Part shown: piece by piece, positions 23,762 to 32,364 of the stretch
Numbering within the stretch: position 1 is the stretch's first letter
Layout of the letters: each line of letters begins with the position of its first letter
NCBI RefSeq assembly: GCF_900102635.1
Contig: NZ_FMZQ01000014.1
Coordinates: forward strand, 1-42,417
DNA: 42,417 bases
Direction of reading: 5' to 3'
Source of the DNA: Ectopseudomonas chengduensis
GTDB taxonomy: Bacteria; Pseudomonadota; Gammaproteobacteria; Pseudomonadales; Pseudomonadaceae
Program-made: the position numbers and the translations under genes
Notes under the pieces: model-generated
The model's input: the letters and a program-made list of their open reading frames with translations, nothing else
Database searches by the model: none
Told to the model about the DNA's origin: nothing

Positions 23762-24906
23762 CAGAATACCCTTCGTGCTTGGCGCCACACCTGCTGGATC
23801 ACCGGCTGCTGGCCATGGGCCCTGGCCTGTACCAGGTCGGCGCGCAGGCCGACGCGGATCTCGCCGCGGTCATCCAGTCCGGCCGCCCTGGCCGGCGCGC
23901 GGCTCACGGTGGCGATGGCCGCAGGCAAATCATAGTCGTTGTCCTGCCCGACGAGCAGCCAGGCAGCATGCAGCAGACTGGCCGGGTAGTAGTCGCTGGA
24001 GAGGATATCCAGCACGCCGTGGCGCGCCAGTTCGGCGGCGGCGATATTGCCGGAGTGCGAGCCGCCGCGCACCACATTCGGTGCCCCCATCAGCACCTTC
24101 AGCCCCAGCTCGTGGCTGGCTCTGGCCGCTTCCAGGGTGGTGGGAAACTCGGCGATGGCCATGCCGAAGCCGGCCGACTCCTGCACATGGGCCAGGGTCG
24201 CGTCGTCATGGCTGGCCACCGAGATGCCCCGGGCGTGGCAGTCCTCGACGATGGCGCGGCGCTGGCGGTCGCTGTATTGGTGCGAGTTGGCGATCTGCTC
24301 CTGAAGGAAATCCTCCATCTCCGCCGAGCTCAGGTGATACTTGCCCATGTAGTACTCGCGGTACTTCTCCACCTTGGCGAACTGGCGCTGGCCGGGCGAG
24401 TGATCCATCACCGAAACCAGCGCCACCAGCGGGTGCTCCACAAGGTCGCGGTAGATGGTCAGGGCATCCGGGTGGCACAGCTCGCAACGCAGGTGCAGGC
24501 GGTGCTCGGCGCGAGTCTGCCCGGCCGCCTCGCTGGCAGCGATGGCCTCGATCATCGCCGGCAACTGCTGCATGCGCCGCCCGCGCGGGTTGATGTCGCC
24601 GATGGCCAGCGCATCGAACACCGTGGTGATACCGGCGGCGACGATCTGCGCGTCGTGGGTCAACACCGCCGAGGCCGAGGGCCAATCGACTCCCGGCCTG
24701 GGGCTCATATGTTTTTCCAGGTTGTCGGTGTGCAACTCCACCAACCCCGGCAGCAGGTAATCGCCGCCGAGATCCTGGGCCTGCGGCAGGCGGCTGGCGC
24801 CCTCGTCCACCGCTGCGATCAGTCCGTCACGCAGCAGCAGGCTACCCAGGAATTCCCGCTCAGCGGTGACGACGCGGGCGTTGCTGAGAATCTGTTCAGA
24901 CGACAT
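23761..24906 (-). CDS. phnM: Alpha-D-ribose 1-methylphosphonate 5-triphosphate diphosphatase PhnM
   Basis: A 381-residue amidohydrolase-fold enzyme releasing pyrophosphate from ribose-1-phosphonate 5-triphosphate before C-P bond cleavage. Metal ligands typical of the family are visible: LPGLVELHTDNLEKH (N-terminal HxD variant), MDHSPGQRQF, ISVASHDDATLAHV and the late Asp in DILSSDYYPASLL. Length fits E. coli PhnM. It overlaps phnL at its start (11 bases) and phnN at its end (one base), so it is tightly coupled. Confidence 0.96.
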   Translation of the reverse strand: MSSEQILSNARVVTAEREFLGSLLLRDGLIAAVDEGASRLPQAQDLGGDYLLPGLVELHTDNLEKHMSPRPGVDWPSASAVLTHDAQIVAAGITTVFDALAIGDINPRGRRMQQLPAMIEAIAASEAAGQTRAEHRLHLRCELCHPDALTIYRDLVEHPLVALVSVMDHSPGQRQFAKVEKYREYYMGKYHLSSAEMEDFLQEQIANSHQYSDRQRRAIVEDCHARGISVASHDDATLAHVQESAGFGMAIAEFPTTLEAARASHELGLKVLMGAPNVVRGGSHSGNIAAAELARHGVLDILSSDYYPASLLHAAWLLVGQDNDYDLPAAIATVSRAPARAAGLDDRGEIRVGLRADLVQARAHGQQPVIQQVWRQARRVF

Positions 24907-25612
24907 AGACGTACTCCGGTTGCGCCGCCTCGGCGCTCATATCGAGGTAACGGTCGGCCACCGCCTCACGGGCGGTGCGGTCGTGGAAAATGCCAATCAG
25001 TGCGCTGCCTGCGGCCTTGGCTTCGTTGATCAGCTCCAGCACCACCTGGCGGTTGGCGTCGTCCAACGAGGCGGTGGGCTCGTCGAGCAGCAGCACCGGC
25101 CACTCGACCATGAAGCCGCGGGCGATATTGACGCGCTGCTGCTCGCCCCCGGAGAAGGTGCCCGGTGCCAACTGCCACAGCGCCTCGGGAATGTTGAGGC
25201 GGGCCAGCAGGGCCTTGGCCCGCGCCTCGGCGTCGCTGCGCGGCCAGCCGCGCGACAACGCCGGCTCCATCACCACGTCCAGGGTCGAGACGCGCGGGAT
25301 CACCCGCAGGAACTGACTGACATAACCCAGACTCTGCCGGCGCACCGCCAGCACCTGACGCGGCTCGGCGCCGACCAGCTCCACCGGCGCGCCCTGGTGA
25401 CGGATGCGGATGCTGCCGCCGGCCGCCAGGTAGTTGCCGTACAGGGTGCGCAGCAGGGTCGACTTGCCGGCGCCGGACTGCCCATGCAGCACCAGGCACT
25501 CGCCGCCGCGCACGGCGAAATTCAGGTCACGCAGCACCTGCAGGACGACGCCGTTCTGCTGGTGCAGGGTGAAGGTCTTGCTGAGGCTGCTGACCTCGAT
25601 CAGGTTGTTCAT
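24896..25612 (-). CDS. phnL: C-P lyase ABC-type subunit PhnL
   Basis: A 238-residue ABC ATPase of the C-P lyase pathway. Walker A GQSGAGKST is at 44-52, the signature is FSGGEQQRVNIARG, and Walker B is VLLLDEPTASLDD. Together with PhnK it is thought to dock on the PhnGHIJ core rather than on a membrane permease. The ATG at 25612 has GAGG five bases upstream; an in-frame GTG at 25618 is less likely. Separated from phnK by about 260 bases of REP elements, which is unusual in an operon whose other junctions mostly overlap. Confidence 0.95.
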   Translation of the reverse strand: MNNLIEVSSLSKTFTLHQQNGVVLQVLRDLNFAVRGGECLVLHGQSGAGKSTLLRTLYGNYLAAGGSIRIRHQGAPVELVGAEPRQVLAVRRQSLGYVSQFLRVIPRVSTLDVVMEPALSRGWPRSDAEARAKALLARLNIPEALWQLAPGTFSGGEQQRVNIARGFMVEWPVLLLDEPTASLDDANRQVVLELINEAKAAGSALIGIFHDRTAREAVADRYLDMSAEAAQPEYVYVV

Positions 25613-25631
25613 ATACACCTCGATTGCTGTC

Positions 25632-25848
25632 GTAGCCCGGATGCAATCCGGGGGTGGCGGGCACGGGCTTCCCGGATTTCATCCGGGCTACGGGTTGACG
25701 GTTGCAGGCCGTAGGGCGGGTGCAACCCGCCATTGCCGTGGCGGGTTACACCCGCCCTACATCCCGCGTCATGCGCAAGCGGGCAGCTGTAGCCCGGATG
25801 CAATCCGGGGATGGCTGGCACGGTTTTCCCGGATTGCATCCGGGCTAC
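25632..25848. repeat. Three inverted REP pairs between phnK and phnL
   Basis: Three palindromic pairs in a row: GTAGCCCGGATGCAATCCGG with its mirror (25632-25691), GTAGGGCGGGTGCAACCCGC with its mirror (25711-25760), and a second GTAGCCCGGATGCAATCCGG pair (25789-25848). The first and third are near-identical copies, the middle one is another family, so the order is A-B-A. They fill most of the 259-bp phnK-phnL gap and would fold strongly in the transcript. Confidence 0.92.
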
Positions 25849-25871
25849 GGGCTGGCGATTGCTGGGCGTCA

Positions 25872-26681
25872 TCAGGGCTGCAACACCGACGACACCAGCA
25901 GCTGCGAATACGGATGCTGCGGGTCGTCGAGAATCTGGTCGGTCAGCCCCGCCTCCACGACCTTCGAACGGCGCATCACCATCAGGCGGTCGGCCAGCAG
26001 GCGCGCCACCGCCAGGTCATGGGTGACGATCACCACTGCCAGGTCCAGCTCACGCACCAGGCCGCGCAGCAGGTCGAGCAGGCGCGCCTGCACCGACACG
26101 TCCAGCCCTCCAGTCGGCTCGTCCATAAACACCAGGCGCGGCGCGGAGACCAGGTTGCGGGCGATCTGCAGGCGCTGCTGCATGCCGCCGGAGAAGGTGC
26201 GTGGCAGGTCGTCGATACGCGCCGGGTCGATCTCCACCTGGCTCAGCCAGTCGAGCCCGGCGGCGCGCAGCTCGCCGTAGTGGCGCACGCCCTGGGCCAT
26301 CAGCCGCTCGCCGATATTGGCGCCGGCCGACACCGCCATGCGCAGGCCGTCGCGCGGGTTCTGCTCGACGAAGCCCCACTCGGTGCGCAGCAGCGTGCGC
26401 CGCTCGGCCTCGCTGGCGCTATACAGGTCGAGCCACTGACCACTGCGCGCGCGATAACTCACGCTGCCGCGATCCGGCGGGCAGCGCCCGGAGAGCAGGC
26501 TGAGCAAGGTGGACTTGCCCGAGCCGGACTCGCCGACGATGCCCAGCACCTCGCCGGGATAGAGGTCGAAGCTCACCCCCTGGCAGCCCTTGTCCGGGCC
26601 GTACAGGCGGGTCAGGTCACGCGCCGAGAACAGCGGCTCGGCCGCTGCCACGGCAGGTTGCAGACGTTCGGCGGCGCTCAT
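25872..26681 (-). CDS. phnK: C-P lyase ABC-type subunit PhnK
   Basis: A 269-residue ABC ATPase that binds the PhnJ side of the C-P lyase core. Walker A GESGSGKST (50-58), signature FSGGMQQRLQIARN, Walker B LVFMDEPTGGLD, and the switch His in VIVTHDLAVARLL are all intact. The C-terminal QHPYSQLLVSSVLQP resembles oligopeptide-type ABC ATPases, as in other PhnK proteins. The ATG overlaps the phnJ stop codon in an ATGA arrangement. Confidence 0.96.
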   Translation of the reverse strand: MSAAERLQPAVAAAEPLFSARDLTRLYGPDKGCQGVSFDLYPGEVLGIVGESGSGKSTLLSLLSGRCPPDRGSVSYRARSGQWLDLYSASEAERRTLLRTEWGFVEQNPRDGLRMAVSAGANIGERLMAQGVRHYGELRAAGLDWLSQVEIDPARIDDLPRTFSGGMQQRLQIARNLVSAPRLVFMDEPTGGLDVSVQARLLDLLRGLVRELDLAVVIVTHDLAVARLLADRLMVMRRSKVVEAGLTDQILDDPQHPYSQLLVSSVLQP

Positions 26682-27547
26682 TGCAGGTTCTCCTCGGTGC
26701 GCTGGCGGCAGTAGTCGGTATCGGAGCAGACGTAGCGCTTGCTGCCGGCGTCGTCGACGATCAGCTCGTCGAGGAAGGATTCCGTGCTGCCGCAGAAGGC
26801 GCAGCACTCGTCCCAGCGCTGCACGGCGAAGGGGTGATCCTCGAAGTCCAGGCTGACCACCCGGGTAAAGGGCGGCACCGCGTACAGGCGCTTTTCACGA
26901 CCGGCGCCGAACAGCATCAGCGCCGGGCTCATGTCCAGCTTGGGGTTGTCGAATTTCGGGATCGGCGACGGGTCCATCACGTAGCGCTCGTCCACCGTCA
27001 CCGGGTAGGCGTAGGCGGTGGCGATATGGCCGAAGGTGGCGATGTCCTCGTACAGCTTCACGTGCATCACGCCGTAATCCTCCAGCGCATGCATGGTCCG
27101 CGTCTCCTGCTCGCTGGGCTCGATAAAGCGCAGCGGCTCGGGGATAGGCACCTGGTAGACCATGATCTGCCCGGCCGACAGCGGGGTTTCCGGGATGCGG
27201 TGGCGGGTCTGGATCACGCTGGCCTCCACCGTGCGTTCGGTGGTGGCGACGCCGGCGGTGCGGGCGAAGAAGCGGCGGATCGACACCGCATTGGTGGTGT
27301 CATCAGCGCCCTGGTCGATCACCTTGAGCACGTCATCACGGCCGAGAATGGCGGCGGTCAGCTGCATGCCACCGGTGCCCCAGCCGTAGGGCAGCGGCAT
27401 CTCACGGCCGCCGAAAGGCACTTGGTAGCCGGGGATCGCCACCGCCTTGAGCAGACCTCGGCGGATCATGCGTTTGGTCTGCTCGTCGAGGTAGGCGAAG
27501 TTGTAGGCCGACGCCTCGCGGACGCCGCTTGCAGTGGAAAGGTTCAT
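26678..27547 (-). CDS. phnJ: C-P lyase catalytic radical-SAM subunit PhnJ
   Basis: A 289-residue radical SAM enzyme that cleaves the C-P bond of ribosyl phosphonate 5-phosphate, releasing the alkane and the 1,2-cyclic phosphate. The C-terminal cysteine pattern CCAFCGSTESF...C...C gives Cys249, Cys252 and Cys274 as 4Fe-4S ligands and Cys280 as the thiyl residue, at a constant offset of eight from E. coli PhnJ (241, 244, 266, 272). The body blocks FGGREMPLPYGWGTGGMQLT and FEDHPFAVQRWDE are typical. Start 27547 (MNLSTASG) overlaps the phnI stop. Confidence 0.98.
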   Translation of the reverse strand: MNLSTASGVREASAYNFAYLDEQTKRMIRRGLLKAVAIPGYQVPFGGREMPLPYGWGTGGMQLTAAILGRDDVLKVIDQGADDTTNAVSIRRFFARTAGVATTERTVEASVIQTRHRIPETPLSAGQIMVYQVPIPEPLRFIEPSEQETRTMHALEDYGVMHVKLYEDIATFGHIATAYAYPVTVDERYVMDPSPIPKFDNPKLDMSPALMLFGAGREKRLYAVPPFTRVVSLDFEDHPFAVQRWDECCAFCGSTESFLDELIVDDAGSKRYVCSDTDYCRQRTEENLQ

Positions 27548-28623
27548 CAGTGGTTCTCCTCTGCCGACGCCTGTCGGCGCAGCTTGCGGATCAGTTCCAG
27601 TTCGGCCTGGAAGTCGACGTAGTGCGGCAACTTCAGGTGCGAGACGAAGCCGGCGGCCTCGACGTTGTCGCAGTGCATCAGCACGAATTCCTCCTCCTGC
27701 GCCGGGCCCTGCACTTCCTCGCCGTACTCGCCGGCGCGCAGGGCGCGGTCGACCAGGGCCATGCCCATGGCCTTGCGCTCGGCGTAACCGAAGGCCAGGC
27801 CGTAGCCGCGGGTGAACTGCGCCTGCTCGGCGCTTTCCCCGACGAACTGGTTGACCATCTCGCACTCGGTGATTTCGATGTCGCCCAGCGGTACGGCGAA
27901 ACCCAGTTCGGCGGGCGTCATCCACACCTCGACATCACCGATGCGGATCTCCCCGGCGAAGGGGTGGTTGCGTCCGTAACCACGCTGCGTGGAATACCCC
28001 AGCGCCAGGAGGAAGCCCTCGTCGCCACGGGCCAGGGCCTGCAGGCGCTCGGCGCGGCAGGCGGGAAAGGCCAGCGGCTCGCGGGTGATGTCGGGTACTG
28101 GCGCGCCGTCATCCGCCTCACGGGCCATCAGCCCTTCGCCTGCGAGAAAATCCAGCACCCGCGGACAGGGCTTGGGCTCAGCGGTAACGGCTGCTTCCGG
28201 CGCCGGATAGTCGCCCTCGGCCAGCAAGGTGAAATCCAGCAGACGGTGGGTGTAGTCGAAGGTCGGGCCGAGCAGTTGACCGCCAGGCAAATCCTTGAAG
28301 GTGGCGGAGATGCGCCGTTCCAGCTGCATCTTCGTGGTATCCAGCGGCTCGCTGGCGCCGAAGCGCGGCAGCGTGGTGCGGTAGGCGCGCAAGAGGAAGA
28401 TGGCTTCCATCAGATCGCCCGCGGCCTGCTTGATGGCCAGCGCAGCCAGTTCCTCGTCGTACAGCGAGCCCTCGCTCATGACGCGGGCCACGGCCAGCGG
28501 CAGTTGCTGACGCACCTGCTGCACGCCCAGTTCGGCGACGGCGGTATCACCGCGGCGACGATTGGCCAGCAGTTGATGAGCGTTGTCGATGGCGCGTTCG
28601 CCACCCTTGACGGCGACATACAT
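27547..28623 (-). CDS. phnI: C-P lyase core subunit PhnI
   Basis: A 358-residue core subunit that attaches phosphonate to the ribose of a nucleoside triphosphate, acting with PhnG, PhnH and PhnL. Diagnostic segments are MYVAVKGGERAIDNAHQLL at the N-terminus, GSLYDEELAALAIKQAAGD, and the late YGLAFGYAERKAMGMALVDR with EFVLMHCDNVEAAGFVSHLK. It overlaps phnH by one base (TGATG) and phnJ by one base, ensuring near-equal translation of the complex subunits. Confidence 0.97.
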   Translation of the reverse strand: MYVAVKGGERAIDNAHQLLANRRRGDTAVAELGVQQVRQQLPLAVARVMSEGSLYDEELAALAIKQAAGDLMEAIFLLRAYRTTLPRFGASEPLDTTKMQLERRISATFKDLPGGQLLGPTFDYTHRLLDFTLLAEGDYPAPEAAVTAEPKPCPRVLDFLAGEGLMAREADDGAPVPDITREPLAFPACRAERLQALARGDEGFLLALGYSTQRGYGRNHPFAGEIRIGDVEVWMTPAELGFAVPLGDIEITECEMVNQFVGESAEQAQFTRGYGLAFGYAERKAMGMALVDRALRAGEYGEEVQGPAQEEEFVLMHCDNVEAAGFVSHLKLPHYVDFQAELELIRKLRRQASAEENH

Positions 28624-29234
28624 CAGGCAGCCTCCTCGGTTTCGATCAGCACGTGGGTGCTGCGTGGCAGGCCGATGACTTCGCCGTCAGCGGCGAAGAA
28701 GCAGTCCAGGCCACGGGGAAAAGCGTTGCGCGCCTGGCGCTGCTGCCAGAACGAGGCCGGCAACGGCAGGCTGACGCTGCGCACGTCCTTGATACCCGGG
28801 CCGCGCCAGCGCAGGGCTGGGCCAGCGTGCAGATCGTCGAGTTGAATCAGCAGCGTGCAAGACTGATCCGGGTAGCGCTCGCTGCCGTTGTCGAAGTCCG
28901 ACAGATCGCTCAACTCGCGCTCATCGAGCAGGGCGAACAGGGCGATCTCGCGCTCGGCGACGATCGGGCAGCCGCAGTGGAACGCCAGGTTGGCGCGGAT
29001 CAGCGGCGTATCGAAGCGCGGCGCCAGCCACAGCGGCGTGTCGCTGTCGAGAAAGGCCAGGCACAGGCCATAGGTGGCCGGGGCCAGGTCACCCAGGGCG
29101 TGGGCGCGATCCATGGCGCGCGGCAGACCCGGTTCGGCCAGGGCGCCGAGGGCGGCGCGGAAGCTGAGCTGGGCGTCCAGCACCGGGTCGTCGAAAGCCG
29201 GTTGCAGCCAGTGCGAGCTGTGCGGCGTAGTCAT
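28623..29234 (-). CDS. phnH: C-P lyase core subunit PhnH
   Basis: A 203-residue subunit of the PhnGHIJ hexadecameric-type core; it has a PLP-transferase-like fold without activity of its own. Matches include QLSFRAALGALAEPGLPR near the start, LAFLDSDTPLWLAP, and PGIKDVRSVSLPLPASFW toward the end. The ATG at 29234 overlaps the phnG stop (TGATG); a TTG one codon upstream is unlikely to be used. Confidence 0.95.
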   Translation of the reverse strand: MTTPHSSHWLQPAFDDPVLDAQLSFRAALGALAEPGLPRAMDRAHALGDLAPATYGLCLAFLDSDTPLWLAPRFDTPLIRANLAFHCGCPIVAEREIALFALLDERELSDLSDFDNGSERYPDQSCTLLIQLDDLHAGPALRWRGPGIKDVRSVSLPLPASFWQQRQARNAFPRGLDCFFAADGEVIGLPRSTHVLIETEEAA

Positions 29235-29683
29235 CAATCCTCTCCTCTGACCAGGGTGAAGAACTCCACCTGGGTGGTGGCAGTCTGTGCGGCCCGGGCC
29301 AGTCGCTGTTCGCGCTGCTGGCGGGCCAGGGGGTCGATCAGGTCAATGAGCCAGCGCGCCTGGTCACTGCCCTGCAGGTGGGCGTCGGCCAGGGCGGCCA
29401 GTTCAGCGCGGCGCTTGTCGCGACCAGCCAGGTAGCTGTAGCCGGTACGGCCGTCGGCCAGGCGCACCACGCAGCGGGTCACGGTCATCTCGCCGAGGTT
29501 GAAGGCGCTGCCGGTGCCGCCCATGCGCCCGCGCACCAGAGTCATGCCCACCTCGGGGGCGCGGATCAGCTGGTAGGCGCTGTCTTTCAGCGCCGCTTCA
29601 TGGGCATCGAGAGCGTCGCCGGCGCGAGCCAGCACACCCATCCAGCGCTGGCGCGCGGCGATGTTCGGATCAAGGTCGTTCAT
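29234..29683 (-). CDS. phnG: C-P lyase core subunit PhnG
   Basis: A 149-residue core subunit with the family pattern RQRWMGVLARAGDALDAHEA, then IRAPEVGMTLVRGRMGGTGSAFNLGEMTVTRCVVRL and GYSYLAGRDKRRAELAALADAHLQ. Two starts are possible: ATG at 29683 with GGAG six bases before it (preferred), or ATG at 29695 overlapping the phnF stop, which adds METR. Translation is coupled to phnH by a one-base overlap. Confidence 0.95.
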   Translation of the reverse strand: MNDLDPNIAARQRWMGVLARAGDALDAHEAALKDSAYQLIRAPEVGMTLVRGRMGGTGSAFNLGEMTVTRCVVRLADGRTGYSYLAGRDKRRAELAALADAHLQGSDQARWLIDLIDPLARQQREQRLARAAQTATTQVEFFTLVRGED

Positions 29684-29694
29684 GCGGGTCTCCA

Positions 29695-30399
29695 TCAGGT
29701 CGCTACCTGGTACTGGAAGCGGTCGGCGCGGCTGCTGGACTGCGCCAGCTCCACCGCCCGACCAGCGGGATCGCGGGACAGGGTGAGTACGCTGAGCAGC
29801 GGCGCATGGCGCGGCATCAGCAGGTGCGCGGCTTCTTCGCGGCTGGGCAGACGCGCACCGATCAGGCTGAAAGTGCGCGCCAGCGGCAGGTCGCGCTCGG
29901 CCAGGTACTGGCGCAGCGAACCGCCCTGGTAGTCGGCCAACAGTGGCGCCAGGCTGGCGCAGAAACGGTGACGGATCAGGCTCAGCGGCTGGCCGTCGAG
30001 CAGGCGCAGGGTGGCCAGTTCGATCAGCTCGCTACCATCGGGCAATTGCAGGTGGCGGCACTCCTCGCTGCTGCCGCCACGGCGCAGGCGCTCGATCAAT
30101 TTCGCTTCAACCCGGTGGCCGAGCGCCGACAGCGACTGGCTGAAGGCACTGCCCGCCTCCACCGGATACACCAGCGGCTTGGCCAGCACCTGGGTGCCCT
30201 TGCCCTGGCGGCGCAGCAGTCGGCCTTCGAGCACCAGCTCGTCCACCGCGCGGCGCAGGGTGTGGCGGTTGACGGAAAAACGCGCGGCCAGTTGCATCTC
30301 GCCCGGCAGGTAATCGCCCGGGCTCATGTGCTGCACGTCTTCGCGCAACACGGCGGCCAGCTCGCGGTACAGCGGTTCGCTTTGTCTAGACAAGTTCAT
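29695..30399 (-). CDS. phnF: Phosphonate metabolism transcriptional regulator PhnF (GntR/HutC family)
   Basis: A 234-residue GntR-type regulator: winged helix-turn-helix at about residues 10-75 (YRELAAVLREDVQ, LPGEMQLAARFSVNRHTLRRAVDELVLEGRLLRRQGKGT) followed by a UTRA effector domain (LATLRLLDGQPLSLIRHRF; RQYLAERDLPLARTFSLIGARL). PhnF proteins repress phosphonate genes. It is embedded in the operon between phnE and phnG, as in many pseudomonads. A 12-bp palindrome TTGTCTAGACAA lies within codons near its own start, suggesting autoregulation or a roadblock. A GTG at 30417 is less likely as start. Confidence 0.95.
   Translation of the reverse strand: MNLSRQSEPLYRELAAVLREDVQHMSPGDYLPGEMQLAARFSVNRHTLRRAVDELVLEGRLLRRQGKGTQVLAKPLVYPVEAGSAFSQSLSALGHRVEAKLIERLRRGGSSEECRHLQLPDGSELIELATLRLLDGQPLSLIRHRFCASLAPLLADYQGGSLRQYLAERDLPLARTFSLIGARLPSREEAAHLLMPRHAPLLSVLTLSRDPAGRAVELAQSSSRADRFQYQVAT
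30382..30393 (-). promoter_or_regulatory. Candidate PhnF operator TTGTCTAGACAA inside the 5' end of phnF
   Basis: TTGTCTAGACAA is a perfect 12-bp palindrome. It covers codons 3-6 of phnF, encoding part of LSRQS. HutC-subfamily GntR proteins recognise sites of the form TGT-N-TA-N-ACA, and this matches. Being internal to the transcript it could be an autoregulatory block or a site for an internal promoter driving phnFGHIJ. Confidence 0.5.
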
Positions 30400-30435
30400 C
30401 GTTTGAAAAGGGCGCACGCAGGCGCCCCCTCTCCT

Positions 30436-31227
30436 TCAGATAAAGAGCTTGCGCAGGCGTTGGGACAGGATGTCGATGGCGCTCACCACCAGGATGATCA
30501 CGATCAGCAGGGCGCAGGTCTGGGCGAATTGGAAGCCGCGTATGGCCTCCCAGAGGATCACGCCGATACCGCCGGCGCCGACCATGCCGACCACCGTGGC
30601 CGAACGCACGTTGGACTCGAAGCGGTACAGCGAGTAGGAAATCCACAGCGGCAGCACTTGCGGGATGACGCCGAAGATCACCTCCTGCAGGGCACTGGCG
30701 CCGGTGGCACGCACGCCTTCGACCGGACCTGGATCGATGGCCTCGACCGCCTCGGCGAACAACTTGGCCAGCACCCCGGTGGTGCTGATGAACAACGCCA
30801 GCACGCCGGCGAAGGGGCCGAGCCCGACCGCGACGACGAAGAGCATGGCGAAGACCATTTCATTGATCGAACGGCAGGCATCCATCACCCGGCGTACCGG
30901 CTGGTACACCCACCAGGGCACGATGTTCTCGGAACAGAGAATGCCCAGCGGAATGGCGCAGACGATGGCCAGCACCGTGCCCCAAAGAGCGATCTGTACG
31001 GTGACGACCATCTCCTTGAGGTAGTGCTGCCAGTTGCTGAAATCCGGCGGGAAGAAGTCGGCGGCGAAGGTGGCCATGTTGCCGGCATCGCGCACCAGCG
31101 CCAGCGGGTTCATTTCCGCACCCCGCCAGGACCAGGCGAGTACGGCGAAGAACAGGCCCCAGCCAATCAGTTGCACCCAGCTACGCTTGGCTTCGGTGGC
31201 CGGGATGGCGGTGGTCAGTGTGGTCAT
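30436..31227 (-). CDS. phnE: Phosphonate ABC transporter permease PhnE
   Basis: A 263-residue inner-membrane permease with about six helices. The EAA loop that docks to PhnC is seen in EGVRATGASALQEVIFGVIPQVLP, and the final helices show VGMVGAGGIGVILWEAIRGFQFAQTC, typical of PhnE. The start at 31227 (MTTLTTAIPATEAKRSWVQ) is chosen over upstream frames because it begins just before TM1 and lies downstream of a REP and hairpin. The stop precedes phnF by 36 bases. Confidence 0.94.
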   Translation of the reverse strand: MTTLTTAIPATEAKRSWVQLIGWGLFFAVLAWSWRGAEMNPLALVRDAGNMATFAADFFPPDFSNWQHYLKEMVVTVQIALWGTVLAIVCAIPLGILCSENIVPWWVYQPVRRVMDACRSINEMVFAMLFVVAVGLGPFAGVLALFISTTGVLAKLFAEAVEAIDPGPVEGVRATGASALQEVIFGVIPQVLPLWISYSLYRFESNVRSATVVGMVGAGGIGVILWEAIRGFQFAQTCALLIVIILVVSAIDILSQRLRKLFI

Positions 31228-31240
31228 GGGTAACTCTCGT

Positions 31241-31303
31241 TCCTGTGGGAGGCGCTTCAGCGGCGAGCGTTTCAAGAGCCGCCCCACTTTCGCGGGGCGG
31301 CTC
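31241..31303 (-). terminator. REP half-unit and strong hairpin between phnD and phnE
   Basis: A perfect 10-bp stem GAGCCGCCCC (31276-31285) pairs with GGGGCGGCTC (31294-31303), with a CGAAAG-type loop on the minus strand, starting six bases past the phnD stop. A GTGGGAGGCGCTTCAGCGGCG REP half-unit (31245-31265) lies next to it. There is no T-run (TTGAAA follows), so it is probably a partial terminator or 3' stabiliser that keeps the binding protein PhnD in excess over the permease. Confidence 0.6.
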
Positions 31304-31309
31304 CGAGGC

Positions 31310-32311
31310 TCAACCGGCGCTGGCGCCGCCCTGCTTCTCACGTTCGGCCATGCGCTGCTCCAGCTTGGCCAGCTCGGCATCCAGCTCCTTGAGCTGGGCC
31401 TTCTTGTCGGCGTCCTTGAGCGTGGTGTTGTTGGCCACTTCGGTGCGTTTCTTGAACAGCTCGAGCTGACGAATCGGCAGCAACTGATCGTTGTCGGAAG
31501 CCTTGAACTGGCCCCACTGCAGACCTTCGAGCACCTTCTTCTCCTCCGGCTTGGCGCCGTAGGTCATGAAAAAGTTGCGCAGCTTGTCGCGGGTTTCCTG
31601 CGGCAGGTTCTTGCGCCAGACGATCGGGTCCGACGGGATCAGCGGCGAAGTCCAGATCACCTTGAGCTGCGCGGCCTTGTCCGGCGCGGTCACTTCCAGG
31701 CGCTCCATGCCTTCGCTGTTGAAGGTGCCGACATCGACCTGCTTGTTGGCCACCGACAGCGCGTTGACCTCATGGCTGCCATTGAGCGAGCGCTTGAAGA
31801 TCTTGCCGGCGTCGACGTTGTTCTGGGCGAACACGTAATAACCGGGCACCAGGTAGCCGGAGGTGGAGTTGGGGTCACCGTTGGCGAAGGTCAGCGACTT
31901 GGCGTTCTTGAGCATGTCCTTGACCGAGTCGATCGAGCTGTCCTTATGCGCCACCAGCAGGCTGTAGTAGCCCTGTGCGCCGTTGGCTGCCACGGTCTGA
32001 GCGAATATCTCGCCGCCGGCACGGTCGACTGCTTCCATCGCCGACTTGTTGCCGTACCAGGCCACGTCGACCTTGTCGAAACGCATGCCCTGGATGATTC
32101 CGGCGTAGTCCGGGGCGAAGAAGGCATTGATCTTCACGCCGGTCTGCTTGCTCATGTCGGCCAGGAAGGGATCCCACATGGCCTTGAGATTCTGTGAAGA
32201 CTCGGTGGAAATGATGCCGAAGTTGAGTTCCTCGGCGGCCTGGGCCGAGCCCAGCAGGGAACCCGTGACGAGCGCAGAGGCAGCCAGCACCTGGCCGATG
32301 CGTTTGAACAT
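31310..32311 (-). CDS. phnD: Phosphonate ABC transporter periplasmic binding protein PhnD
   Basis: A 333-residue periplasmic phosphonate-binding protein. The Sec signal peptide MFKRIGQVLAASALVTGSLLGSAQA ends at AQA-A. The mature protein shows ELNFGIISTESSQNLKAMW, the pocket segment RFDKVDVAWYGNKSAMEAVDRA and ANGDPNSTSGYLVPGYYVF with the SxTSG phosphonate-binding turn. A charged, repetitive helical tail (KKAQLKELDAELAKLEQRMAEREK) closes the protein. AGGAG lies eight bases before the ATG. It stands between phnC and phnE. Confidence 0.96.
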   Translation of the reverse strand: MFKRIGQVLAASALVTGSLLGSAQAAEELNFGIISTESSQNLKAMWDPFLADMSKQTGVKINAFFAPDYAGIIQGMRFDKVDVAWYGNKSAMEAVDRAGGEIFAQTVAANGAQGYYSLLVAHKDSSIDSVKDMLKNAKSLTFANGDPNSTSGYLVPGYYVFAQNNVDAGKIFKRSLNGSHEVNALSVANKQVDVGTFNSEGMERLEVTAPDKAAQLKVIWTSPLIPSDPIVWRKNLPQETRDKLRNFFMTYGAKPEEKKVLEGLQWGQFKASDNDQLLPIRQLELFKKRTEVANNTTLKDADKKAQLKELDAELAKLEQRMAEREKQGGASAG

Positions 32312-32364
32312 GGAGCACACTCCTGTTGCTAGTTGGCGTTGGTTTTTCGAATGAGGTGCTGAGC

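Noticed and set aside
29806..31233. A 475-codon plus-strand frame opposite phnF and phnE
   Set aside because: Antisense shadow; the composition is dominated by Gln, His, Asp and Gly.
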